Assembly: GCA_021796535.1 (NCBI GenBank)
Contig: JAKABW010000005.1
Coordinates: forward strand, 1-64,000
From: Actinomycetes bacterium
Lineage (GTDB): Bacteria > Actinomycetota > Acidimicrobiia > Acidimicrobiales > Bog-793
Direction: 5' to 3'
Length of the DNA: 64,000 nt
A program made the translations under genes and the position numbers. Shown here in pieces: positions 8,493-18,529 of the stretch. The notes under the pieces were generated by a model. The model ran no database searches. It saw nothing but the letters and a program-made list of their open reading frames with translations, and was not told where the DNA came from. Position 1 is the stretch's first letter; each line of letters begins with the position of its first letter.

Positions 8493-9313
8493 AATCTAAC
8501 CCACTGCTCGTGACCGAGCGGTGCTTCGTTTAGCCGATCCCAGCGGGCTCGCCAGTCCGGCAGATGCTTGTCCATCAGCTTCGTGAAACGAGGACCGTGG
8601 CTACGTTCGAGCAGATGGGTCATCTCATGGACGGTCAAGTATTCTAGGCACTCGGGATGCTTCTTAGCCAGCTCAATATTGAGCCAGATGTGCCCAGTCT
8701 CCCGGTTACAGGAGCCCCACTTCGTCTTCATGCGGCGGATGGTCCACTTGGGCACAGTAACGCTCATCTTGCGCTCCCACCTCTCGATGAGGTCAGGGGT
8801 AGCCCGCCACAGTTGGTCGCGGTACCAGCGGCCGAGGATCTCCCGCCAATGCTTGAACGTCTTTACGCGGTAGAACTTGACGTTGCGTGCGAACCAGACC
8901 CTTTGCACCGTAGCAGAAGACACGCCCTGTGCCATGGGCATCGACCGGCACGACCAGTCCGTCTCACCCTCGGACTTTTCATGCATGATCGCTTGCACGA
9001 TCTTTGTGACCTTCTGCGGCGGGATCAACGGCTTCGGGCTCCGGCCCTTGCGAACCACACCGATCCCCTTCAGGCCGTCATCCATAAACCGCTTGCGCTG
9101 GTTGGATACCGTTGTCGGCGAAACCCCCAGTCGCACACCGATCACCGTGTCGGTGACACCGTCGGCGGATAGCAACAGTGCTCGGGCGCACTGCATATCA
9201 CGGTGTCTGGCGGTATGTAAGCGGGAGAGCTTCTCGAGCACTTTTCGCTGGCCGACGGAAAGCGGCATTGGGGCAGTAGGAGAGTGCATAGGCCATCCTA
9301 CCACAAGCCCCAC
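8489..9313 (-). CDS. Chimera: IS630 transposase HTH domains joined to YgjP-type metallopeptidase
   Basis: 274 aa in one open frame. Residues about 20-153 are the N-terminal double-HTH part of an IS630 transposase (DTVIGVRLGVSPTTV, then a linker, then a second HTH ending in VQRVWFARNVKFYRVKTFK). The DDE catalytic domain is absent. From about residue 156 the sequence becomes the C-terminal two-thirds of a YgjP/DUF45 SprT-like zinc peptidase: a WYRDQL helix, RRMKTKWGSC, HEMTH at 229-233 and the RFTKLMDKHLPDW tail. The beta-rich N-terminus of YgjP is lost. YgjP genes commonly travel with restriction systems, and the four-base overlap with the nuclease gene suggests this is the first gene of the operon. 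The junction lies near 8850. The upstream ATG at 9313 lacks a convincing ribosome site; ATG codons at residues 9 or 16 are alternatives. Confidence 0.75.
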   Translation of the reverse strand: MGLVVGWPMHSPTAPMPLSVGQRKVLEKLSRLHTARHRDMQCARALLLSADGVTDTVIGVRLGVSPTTVSNQRKRFMDDGLKGIGVVRKGRSPKPLIPPQKVTKIVQAIMHEKSEGETDWSCRSMPMAQGVSSATVQRVWFARNVKFYRVKTFKHWREILGRWYRDQLWRATPDLIERWERKMSVTVPKWTIRRMKTKWGSCNRETGHIWLNIELAKKHPECLEYLTVHEMTHLLERSHGPRFTKLMDKHLPDWRARWDRLNEAPLGHEQWVRL

Positions 9314-9327
9314 TTATTTGCGAGACC

Positions 9328-9337
9328 CTACACTAGT
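9328..9337. repeat. 10-bp repeat shared with 5337-5346
   Basis: CTACACTAGT occurs here and at 5337-5346 in the same orientation, in both cases just outside the 5' side of an IS630-like HTH coding region. It may be a shared target or a relic of duplication. Confidence 0.35.
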
Positions 9338-9488
9338 CAAGGAGGAACGGGAGCGGATCGAGATCAAGCTGTACGCCGCCAAGCAGCAACTACTCGAGAC
9401 CGCCGTCAACTAGGACACCGTCGAGGCCAACCTGACGCTGGCCATGGGGCTGGTGCGGACTGCCGACAGAGATCACAAAAAGGGTTGA
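9337..9488 (+). pseudogene. C-terminal remnant of a site-specific recombinase (probable serine type)
   Basis: A plus-strand frame reads KEERERIEIKLYAAKQQLLE, meets a TAG where Trp would be expected (VN-stop-DTVE), and continues as ANLTLAMGLVRTADRDHKKG to a TGA. A charged coiled-coil followed by an LxLALxLL-type helix with a Tyr/Asp-containing end is what the C-terminus of large serine recombinases looks like. No catalytic domain is left. Lying between the defence operon and the tRNA, it supports integration-driven acquisition of the island. Identification rests on a short stretch. Confidence 0.4.
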
Positions 9489-9503
9489 GACAACAGGAAA
9501 CTT

Positions 9504-9579
9504 TGGTGGAGGCGATGGGGCTCGAACCCACGACCTCTTGACTGCCAGTCAAGTGCTCTTCCAGCTGAGCTACGCCCCC
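9504..9579 (-). tRNA. tRNA-Ala (anticodon GGC)
   Basis: On the minus strand GGGGGCG (9579-9573) pairs with CGCCTCC to form the acceptor stem, with one G-U pair. The D arm (TAGCTCAGCTGGAAGAGC), an anticodon stem CTTGA/TCAAG around CTGGCAG (anticodon GGC), the T arm with GTTCGAGC, discriminator A and an encoded CCA (9506-9504) are all present. It reads GCC alanine codons. Its 3' end faces the accessory island, the usual geometry for integration into a tRNA gene. Confidence 0.97.
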
Positions 9580-9667
9580 GGGACTACTTCATCATATCAA
9601 TCTTTTATTGGATATAAATACTTATTCTGTACTTAATCCTGTTTTAAAAAAAGTAACCTGTATAACT

Positions 9668-12175
<2,508 letters not shown>

Positions 12176-12344
12176 TAACCGCCCGACCGGGCTCGGACAA
12201 TCGGCACCTTTATAAGCAGTCCCATGTCATCAAAATGGCTTCCGTGCGGTTTTCTCTTAAAAATTTTCTCAGCTCGCGGCGGTATAAGTCCAATTTTGCG
12301 TTCTCCAAGAACGCGGCTGCAAAAAAGTCTGTAACATTAAGGAG

Positions 12345-12416
12345 ATGTGGGCGCAAACCCAAAACCCTATTCCGATGATACGGAATAGGCATAAGCGTAA
12401 GGGGAAATTAACTTGA
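12345..12416 (+). CDS. Possible leader peptide of the GH94 gene
   Basis: A 23-codon frame starts at ATG 12345 directly after AAGGAG and ends in a TGA that overlaps the TTG start of the GH94 gene (TTGA). It spans the 12366-12389 hairpin. The zero spacing between AAGGAG and the ATG is poor for initiation, so translation is uncertain. If translated, it would couple ribosome passage to GH94 expression. Confidence 0.25.
   Translation: MWAQTQNPIPMIRNRHKRKGKLT
12366..12389 (+). promoter_or_regulatory. Hairpin in the GH94 leader
   Basis: CCTATTCCG and CGGAATAGG form a perfect 9-bp stem with a 6-base loop, about 11 bases before the GGGG ribosome site of the GH94 gene. It may be an RNA element affecting initiation or a DNA operator for a sugar-responsive regulator. 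No T-run follows, so termination is unlikely. Confidence 0.5.
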
Positions 12417-14860
12417 AATTCGGTCGCTTTGACGATGAAAATCGCGAATATGTAATCTCTGTACCCGACACGCCTCTCCCTTGGATTAATTATCTGGGAG
12501 TGGACGAAATGTACGGTATCTGCTCCAACACCGCGGGCGGATATACGTTTTACAAGGATGCCAGACTCAGACGCATAACCAGATACAGATACAACAATGC
12601 CCCGTTCGACGTGGGAGGGCGCTATCTCTACCTCAGGGACAACTCTTCGGGCAATTTTTGGTCGCCTTCCTGGCAGCCGGTAAAAAAGCCTTTGGACAGC
12701 TACGAATGCAGACACGGCTTGTCGTATACAAAAATTGCTTCTTCCCAACAAGACATTGCGACGGAAACCACCTATTTTATCCCTCTCGGCGAAACAGTGG
12801 AAATCTGGAGAACCCGCATCACCAACAACCGCTCCGACGCTGCCGATCTTTCCCTTTTTTCTTCGGTTGAGTTTTGCCTCTGGGACGCGCAGGACGACGC
12901 CACCAATTTCCAAAGAAACTTTTCCACCGGCGAAGTGGAAGTCGACGAAGGCGTTATCTATCACAAAACCGAATACCGGGAACGCCGCAATCACTTTGCC
13001 TACTTTGCCTGCTCCGAACCGTTGGCGGGCTTTGACACCCAACGGGAAGAATTTTTGGGACCCTACAGGGGCTTCGACAACCCCGCCGTGGTGGAAGAAG
13101 GCCTTTCCAAAAACTCCGTGGCTCACGGGTGGTCTCCGCACGGCTCCCACCACGTAAAGCTGCATCTGCTTCCCGGGGAAACAAAGGAAATTATTTTTGC
13201 TCTCGGTTACTCGGAAAACGACCCGGACAACAAATTCGATCCCCCTTCTTCGCAAATCATCAACAAGGCTTCGGTAAAACCCGTCATCCGCAAATGGCTG
13301 GATTCCGCTCGGGTAGAAGAGGGATTCAACGCTCTGAGACAGCACTGGACGGACCTGCTTTCGGTTCTCGAAGTACACACCCCCGACACAGACACCGACC
13401 GCATGGTCAATATTTGGAACGCTTACCAATGCATGGTTACTTTCAACATGAGCAGGTCAACGTCATTTTATGAATCGGGCATAGGCCGCGGGATGGGCTT
13501 CAGGGATTCCAATCAGGACCTCTTCGGTTTCGTGCACATGATTCCCGAAAAAGCCAAAGAGCGAATCATCGACATAGCTTCGACCCAATTGGAAAGCGGG
13601 GGCGCTTATCACCAGTATCAGCCCCTCACCAAGCGCGGCAACAACGACATCGGGTCCGGATTCAACGACGACCCGCTTTGGCTGATTTTGGGCGTCGCTT
13701 CTTACGTAAAAGAAAGCGGCGACGTTTCCATTCTGCAGGCTCCCGTCCCCTACGACAACAGATCGGGCAGCGAAACCCCGCTTTATGAGCACTTGGTAAA
13801 AAGCATCCACTACACTCTGGACAGGCTCGGCCCGCACGGCCTGCCGCTTATCGGCAGGGCTGACTGGAACGACTGTCTGAACCTCAATTGCTTTTCCACC
13901 ACCCCGGGCGAGCCTTTCCAAACGACGGAAAACCAATCCGGCGGCGCCGCGGAATCCGTCATGATCGCAGGCCAATTCGTATCGGCCGCCAAAGAGATGG
14001 CCGAGATTGCCGCCCTGCTCGGAAACGACGCCCAAAGCGCCGAATTTGCAAAGTACGCCGAAGAGATGACGGCTGCCGTCATGGAAAACGCCTGGGACGG
14101 ACAATGGTTCAAGCGGGCCTATGACTTTTACTCAAACCCCATAGGTTCTTCCGTCAACGAAGAGGGGAAAATCTTCATAGAGTCGCAGGGCATCTGCATC
14201 ATGGCCGGGATAGGCATATCGTCGGGTCATGCCGATACCGCTTTGGAAAGCGTCAATCGGCATCTGGCCACGGAGCACGGCATAGTTCTTCACCAGCCCG
14301 CTTACTCAAAGTATTACCCGGAATTCGGAGAGATATCTTCCTACCCCCAGGGTTACAAAGAAAACGCCGGAATTTTCTGCCACACCAACCCCTGGATCAT
14401 GATCTCGGAGGCGATGTGCGGCAACGGCGACAGGGCTTTTGACTACTACAAAAGAATCAACCCGTCCAAAAGGGAGTCCATCAGCGAGATACACAGATGC
14501 GAGCCTTACGTCTACGCCCAGATGATTGCGGGGAAAGACGCCCCGACCCACGGGGAAGCGAAGAACTCTTGGCTCTCCGGAACGGCCGCTCTCAACTTCA
14601 CGGCCATATCGCAGTGGATATTGGGCATCAGGCCCGCCTATGGCGGACTCACGGTGGATCCCGTCATCCCTTCGGACTGGTCCGGTTTTACGGCCACCCG
14701 CAAATTCCGCGGAGCCGTTTATAAAATAACCGTCGAAAAAGAACCCGGCTCTTCGGGAAGGGTGCAAGAGCTCACCGTAGACGGAACGGTTGTTTCGGGC
14801 AACACCGTACCGCTTGCCAAAGCGGGAGAAACCGTGACGGTGACGGCCAGAATTTCCTGA
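12413..14860 (+). CDS. Cellobiose phosphorylase, GH94 family
   Basis: 815 aa, matching the roughly 810-820 aa of cellobiose phosphorylases rather than the larger cellodextrin or cyclic-glucan types. It should split cellobiose with phosphate into glucose-1-phosphate and glucose in the cytosol. Diagnostic segments: the N-terminal beta-sandwich start with PDTPLPWINYLG, RGMGFRDSNQDLFG (substrate site), GRADWNDCLN, whose last Asp (about D487) is the general acid, and EPYVYAQMIAGKDAP with the GEAKNSWLSGTAA segment near the C-terminus. The start is TTG at 12413 with GGGG about eight bases upstream. A strong terminator follows. The HAD phosphatase downstream is convergent and could act on sugar phosphates, but no direct link is shown. 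Closely related GH94 enzymes use other disaccharides, so the substrate is likely but not proven. Confidence 0.88.
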   Translation: MKFGRFDDENREYVISVPDTPLPWINYLGVDEMYGICSNTAGGYTFYKDARLRRITRYRYNNAPFDVGGRYLYLRDNSSGNFWSPSWQPVKKPLDSYECRHGLSYTKIASSQQDIATETTYFIPLGETVEIWRTRITNNRSDAADLSLFSSVEFCLWDAQDDATNFQRNFSTGEVEVDEGVIYHKTEYRERRNHFAYFACSEPLAGFDTQREEFLGPYRGFDNPAVVEEGLSKNSVAHGWSPHGSHHVKLHLLPGETKEIIFALGYSENDPDNKFDPPSSQIINKASVKPVIRKWLDSARVEEGFNALRQHWTDLLSVLEVHTPDTDTDRMVNIWNAYQCMVTFNMSRSTSFYESGIGRGMGFRDSNQDLFGFVHMIPEKAKERIIDIASTQLESGGAYHQYQPLTKRGNNDIGSGFNDDPLWLILGVASYVKESGDVSILQAPVPYDNRSGSETPLYEHLVKSIHYTLDRLGPHGLPLIGRADWNDCLNLNCFSTTPGEPFQTTENQSGGAAESVMIAGQFVSAAKEMAEIAALLGNDAQSAEFAKYAEEMTAAVMENAWDGQWFKRAYDFYSNPIGSSVNEEGKIFIESQGICIMAGIGISSGHADTALESVNRHLATEHGIVLHQPAYSKYYPEFGEISSYPQGYKENAGIFCHTNPWIMISEAMCGNGDRAFDYYKRINPSKRESISEIHRCEPYVYAQMIAGKDAPTHGEAKNSWLSGTAALNFTAISQWILGIRPAYGGLTVDPVIPSDWSGFTATRKFRGAVYKITVEKEPGSSGRVQELTVDGTVVSGNTVPLAKAGETVTVTARIS

Positions 14861-14870
14861 TAAAATCCGC

Positions 14871-14908
14871 AACAACCCGGACCGGTTAAATCGGTCCGGG
14901 TTGTTTGT
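14871..14908. terminator. Bidirectional rho-independent terminator
   Basis: AACAACCCGGACCG and CGGTCCGGGTTGTT form a perfect 14-bp stem with a 7-base loop, followed by TTGT on the plus side. Because of the AACAAC start, the minus-strand copy ends in GTTGTT. It lies between the convergent GH94 and HAD genes and can serve both. Confidence 0.85.
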
Positions 14909-14935
14909 CACAAATACCGTGTTTTCCCGCGGAAC

Positions 14936-15622
14936 CTACCCGTCAAGGCCCATCATGGGAACGGCCCGCGATATTTCGGACAGCGAATTGAGTTGGCAGT
15001 CCGCCAGGGAAAACCTGACGTCGCTTTGCTCGTTTGCCGGCGGCACGGCAATGACTCTCATCGACGCCGCTTTGGCAGCCACGACGCCGTTCAAGGAATC
15101 TTCTATGACCACGGCATGCATGGGCAACACCCCGACCAGCGTTGCCGTTGTGATAAAAATACCGGGATGCGGTTTGCCGTATATTTCGTCCTCGGCCGAA
15201 TAGATCACGGAAAACCGATCCCTGAGATTGAATTTTTTCATGACCACATCGATGATCTCGTAATTCGATCCGGAAGCCAAAGCCAACGCAACACCTCGCT
15301 CCGCAAAGAAATTGATGGCCTCTTCCGCATACGGGATCCGGACCCCGTCTTTTTCGATGCGGTCGACGATCCCTTGGATTATCTCGGAGTAAATGGTCTC
15401 GGAGATACCTTTGTCAAAACCGAGAATTGCCTGCCAGTTTCTTATCACTTCGTCCAAACGCACGCCTTTTGTCCGGCCTCCTTCGACGAGGGAAGTGACG
15501 TCAAAACCGATCTTGGCAAAGACTTGCTTTTCGACTTCCTGCCAAAAAGGTTCTGAATCGATGATGACGCCGTCCATATCAAAGATTGCGAGTTTGACAG
15601 GTATATTGTTTTCAAAAGACAT
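14936..15622 (-). CDS. HAD-superfamily sugar-phosphate phosphatase/mutase (HxpB/beta-PGM-like)
   Basis: 228 aa from the ATG at 15622, chosen because AGGA lies six bases upstream; the ORF track start is ten codons earlier. HAD motif I is FDMDGVIIDSEP (nucleophile and acid Asp), motif II is in LALASGSNYEI, motif III Lys in YGKPHPGIF and motif IV in VVIEDSLNGV. The helical cap sits between motifs I and II (subclass I). This resembles hexitol or 2-deoxyglucose-6-phosphate phosphatases and beta-phosphoglucomutases. The substrate cannot be decided from sequence. It is monocistronic and faces the GH94 gene. Confidence 0.85.
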   Translation of the reverse strand: MSFENNIPVKLAIFDMDGVIIDSEPFWQEVEKQVFAKIGFDVTSLVEGGRTKGVRLDEVIRNWQAILGFDKGISETIYSEIIQGIVDRIEKDGVRIPYAEEAINFFAERGVALALASGSNYEIIDVVMKKFNLRDRFSVIYSAEDEIYGKPHPGIFITTATLVGVLPMHAVVIEDSLNGVVAAKAASMRVIAVPPANEQSDVRFSLADCQLNSLSEISRAVPMMGLDG

Positions 15623-15698
15623 TTGCATTCCTATCCGAACAGCCACATACAAGTGGGGCTTACTTACACGTTACAATTTACAAAATCATGTTCTCATA

Positions 15699-16571
15699 TT
15701 AGCCATTCGTTTCCCCCCGAAGATACCTTTCCAACTCTGCCGCTATTTCGTCTCCGGAGGGCAAGTTTTCATAGCTGCGATTGAGCTCTTCGTCGCCCGC
15801 ATCGACTTGCTCCTCCAGATTCCTCACCATTTCGTAGTGTTCGTCCGAAGCCGACAGCAAATTGTCGAGCTGTGAAGACAATTGGGTCTCCTCCCGGCGC
15901 AGACGTTCCAAATCCAATTCCAAGCCGCATATCCGCTCCACAACGTCCAGCAAAGCCAGTGCCGCCTGCGGATAGTACATATTGGAAACATAATGGGGAA
16001 CCTGGGCCCAGAGATTGAGAAAGTCTACCCCGGCGCGTTCCTTACACTGCTGCCCGATCACGTCGGTAATCGAAGCCGGAGCATCTATCTCTCCGTTCAG
16101 ATAACCTATTTTGCTGATCGCTTCGATATCGGAACCCGTGGCGATAACTTTTATCTGTCTGGTGTGCGGCCAGGCAAAAGGAAACGCCCCCAATCCGATC
16201 AGACGGCGGACTTTGTGTTTCTCGACCACTTTCAGTATTTCCCGACCAAACTCTCCCCACTTGTAATCCGGCTCGGGACCGGTAAGCAAAAGAATGCACT
16301 GACCCTTATGATCGCTGCAAAACTTGATGACGGGCTGAGACCACACCAGCGAAGTCAAAATGCCGTTGTGAATTTTGACCCGGGGCCTCCTTTCCCTGCA
16401 ATCCAGCAAAACGTCCGGGTCAAAAGAGTAAATGACCTCCGAACTGGTGGAATCAGCCAAGGCTTTGGCGGCCGTGGCCGCCGCGTAGCCGGAATCGATC
16501 CAGCCGTCCATGGCAATGACCATATCCAGTGAATCGGGTATATCTATATCCGGATCGTTGGCGTGCATCAC
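15699..16571 (-). CDS. PAC2-family protein (proteasome-assembly-chaperone fold)
   Basis: 290 aa from a GTG; the ATG one codon later is equally possible. The sequence follows the actinobacterial PAC2 family: a VIAMDGWIDSGYAA start, VIYSFDPDVLLDCRERRP, LLLTGPEPDYKW and LIGLGAFPFAWPHTR, then a helical, Glu-rich C-terminus (about 225-290) likely to be coiled coil. Members are common in Actinobacteria; the fold is that of proteasome assembly chaperones, but the bacterial role is poorly defined. No proteasome genes are in this window. Confidence 0.85.
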   Translation of the reverse strand: MMHANDPDIDIPDSLDMVIAMDGWIDSGYAAATAAKALADSTSSEVIYSFDPDVLLDCRERRPRVKIHNGILTSLVWSQPVIKFCSDHKGQCILLLTGPEPDYKWGEFGREILKVVEKHKVRRLIGLGAFPFAWPHTRQIKVIATGSDIEAISKIGYLNGEIDAPASITDVIGQQCKERAGVDFLNLWAQVPHYVSNMYYPQAALALLDVVERICGLELDLERLRREETQLSSQLDNLLSASDEHYEMVRNLEEQVDAGDEELNRSYENLPSGDEIAAELERYLRGETNG

Positions 16572-16732
16572 ATTACCAGGCTACAGTAAATTCCTCCCGA
16601 CCGTATGATAGTTATGTGAAGGATGACCGCAAAAATTTTTTGGCCCGCGGGCCGGCCCCTTTCGTGGGCGGTACACTTTCATCCGGGACACGCCCGGTCA
16701 AAATGGGCCCGCTCCAAACATAAAAACCGGGC

Positions 16733-18388
16733 CTATCCGGTAAGGCAGGCGCCTTTGGCGCTTGCGACAGCCTGTTTGGCATGGTAGCTGGATCTCGTCA
16801 GGGGAGAACACTCCACGTGCTCAAAGCCCAAAGAGCCGGCTTTTCCTTTCAGTGTCTCAAACTCGTCCGGGGTATACCACTTGAGGACCGGAAGATGGGA
16901 AGATGTGGGACGCAGATACTGACCTATCGTGACTATGGAAACCCCGACGTTCGACAGATCGATAAGCGTATTGAAAATTTCGTCATCCGTTTCGCCGAGT
17001 CCCAGCATCAGAGAGGATTTGGTGACCAGGCCGGCTTTTTTGGCCAGGGCCAAAACGGCAAGGCTCCTCGCGTAAGAGGCTTGGGGCCTCACGGCACCCT
17101 GAAGACGCAGAACCGTTTCCACGTTGTGGTTCAATACGTCGGGACGGGCGTCGAAAATTACATTCAGCGCTTTTTGATTTCCCTTGCAGTCCGATATCAG
17201 CACTTCCACCGTGGTGCCGGGACACTCGGACCTGATGGCTTTGACGGTCTCGGCAAACGCCGCGGCCCCGCCGTCCGGTAAATCGTCTCTGGCAACGGCC
17301 GTTACCACCGCGTGTTCGAGCCCCATTTCACGAACGGCTTTTGCCACCCTCCCCGGCTCCGTCGGATCCAAAGAAAGAGGTTTTTGCGTATCGACAAGAC
17401 AGAAACCGCACGCTCTTGTGCATCTGTCGCCGTTGATCATAAACGTCGCGGTGCCGTCCGACCAGCACTCGCTGATGTTTGGACAACCCGCCTCCTCGCA
17501 TACCGTTACCAAATTGTTGGAACGCACCGTGGCATAGGAAGAGAAAAAGTTTTTTTCGGTGGAAAGCTTGGCCTTAAGCCATTCCGGCTTTTTGGCAGAT
17601 ATCTTCACCGCCGAAGACAACTCCACCCCGGCTTTTTGCAGACGGGCGGCCGCCCTGTTTTCCTGCTCTCCGCCGTAGTTTTTTTGTTCTGAACGCAAAA
17701 CTCTCGACTGCAACGTGATGTCGAAATCGCTTCCCGTCAACTGTCCCGCTTTTGAGATAAACATTCCGGCAACTTCGTCGACATCGCAGCCGTATCCCAG
17801 CAAACGAAGGGAGGTCATTTTATAATCAGAAATTCCGCACGGCACGATATGCGAGAACATCTCCATGTCCGGCGAGACGTTGAGAGCAAAGCCGTGCATA
17901 CTTCTGCCTTTGGAAACCCTGACCCCAACGGAACAAATTTTGGTCATTTCCCCCGCCGCGCTCAAAACCCAAACGCCGGGAAAGCCTTCCCTCCTTATAA
18001 ACCTGATGCCACCGTCGTTTTTTGCGTCGCATTCTTCGCTCAATTGCCTCAAAACGTCGATGACCAAAGATTCCAGCTTGCGGACATGCTCCGGTATGGC
18101 ATTGGGAGAGAGCGCCACATCGGTAATGAAATAGCCCACGAGCTGGCCGGGGCCGTGGTAAGTGACGTCGCCGCCCCTGTCTGCTTTCACCAACTCCGCT
18201 CCCACCGAGGAGAGATCGGGCAGGAGTATGTGTTCTTGTTTGGTTCTTATCCCGGCGGTATAGACATGAGCGTGCTCAAGCAGTATGAAATAGCTGCTTT
18301 CGGATTTCCATAAGCCGTGCTGCAAAGCCAAAGCATCCCGGTATTTTGTCACCGGCAGATATCGTATGTTTAACAGTTTTTCTTTCAT
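16733..18388 (-). CDS. Fused octanoyltransferase LipB - lipoyl synthase LipA
   Basis: 551 aa from the ATG at 18388 (MKEKLLNIRYLP), preceded by GGGCGG; the ORF track GTG is 16 codons earlier and has no ribosome site. Residues about 1-230 are LipB, which moves octanoyl from acyl carrier protein to a target Lys: RGGDVTYHGPGQLVGY, KICSVGVRVSKGRSMHGF and the nucleophile Cys in VPCGIS (C184). After a linker of about 40 residues, 265-551 is LipA, a radical-SAM enzyme inserting two sulfurs: CEEAGCPNISEC (C297, C302, C308, auxiliary cluster), CTRACGFC (C323, C327, C330, SAM cluster) and the C-terminal RSSY. Both active sites are complete, so one polypeptide could do both steps of de novo lipoylation. 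It lies downstream of the lipoyl-bearing E2 and of lpd. Confidence 0.93.
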   Translation of the reverse strand: MKEKLLNIRYLPVTKYRDALALQHGLWKSESSYFILLEHAHVYTAGIRTKQEHILLPDLSSVGAELVKADRGGDVTYHGPGQLVGYFITDVALSPNAIPEHVRKLESLVIDVLRQLSEECDAKNDGGIRFIRREGFPGVWVLSAAGEMTKICSVGVRVSKGRSMHGFALNVSPDMEMFSHIVPCGISDYKMTSLRLLGYGCDVDEVAGMFISKAGQLTGSDFDITLQSRVLRSEQKNYGGEQENRAAARLQKAGVELSSAVKISAKKPEWLKAKLSTEKNFFSSYATVRSNNLVTVCEEAGCPNISECWSDGTATFMINGDRCTRACGFCLVDTQKPLSLDPTEPGRVAKAVREMGLEHAVVTAVARDDLPDGGAAAFAETVKAIRSECPGTTVEVLISDCKGNQKALNVIFDARPDVLNHNVETVLRLQGAVRPQASYARSLAVLALAKKAGLVTKSSLMLGLGETDDEIFNTLIDLSNVGVSIVTIGQYLRPTSSHLPVLKWYTPDEFETLKGKAGSLGFEHVECSPLTRSSYHAKQAVASAKGACLTG

Positions 18389-18529
18389 GAAACCGCCCGT
18401 CAACGCCGGCTGTTCTGTACTGTCCCGGAGCATCACGTCTATCGGCCCGCCTTTTGTTCGCCAACAACAACTACTTCAAATAGCGCCACCAAAAACCGAG
18501 AGACGCTAAAATCGGGGTAAACCGGGTTC

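Noticed and set aside
8877-9413. 178-aa plus-strand ORF antisense to the chimera gene
   Set aside because: Most of it is the shadow of the HTH region. Only its last 26 codons, past the chimera start, resemble a recombinase tail, and those are reported separately as a remnant.
12269-13429. 386-aa minus-strand ORF over the GH94 leader and start
   Set aside because: It covers the GH94 N-terminus antisense. It has no domain and conflicts with clear GH94 motifs.
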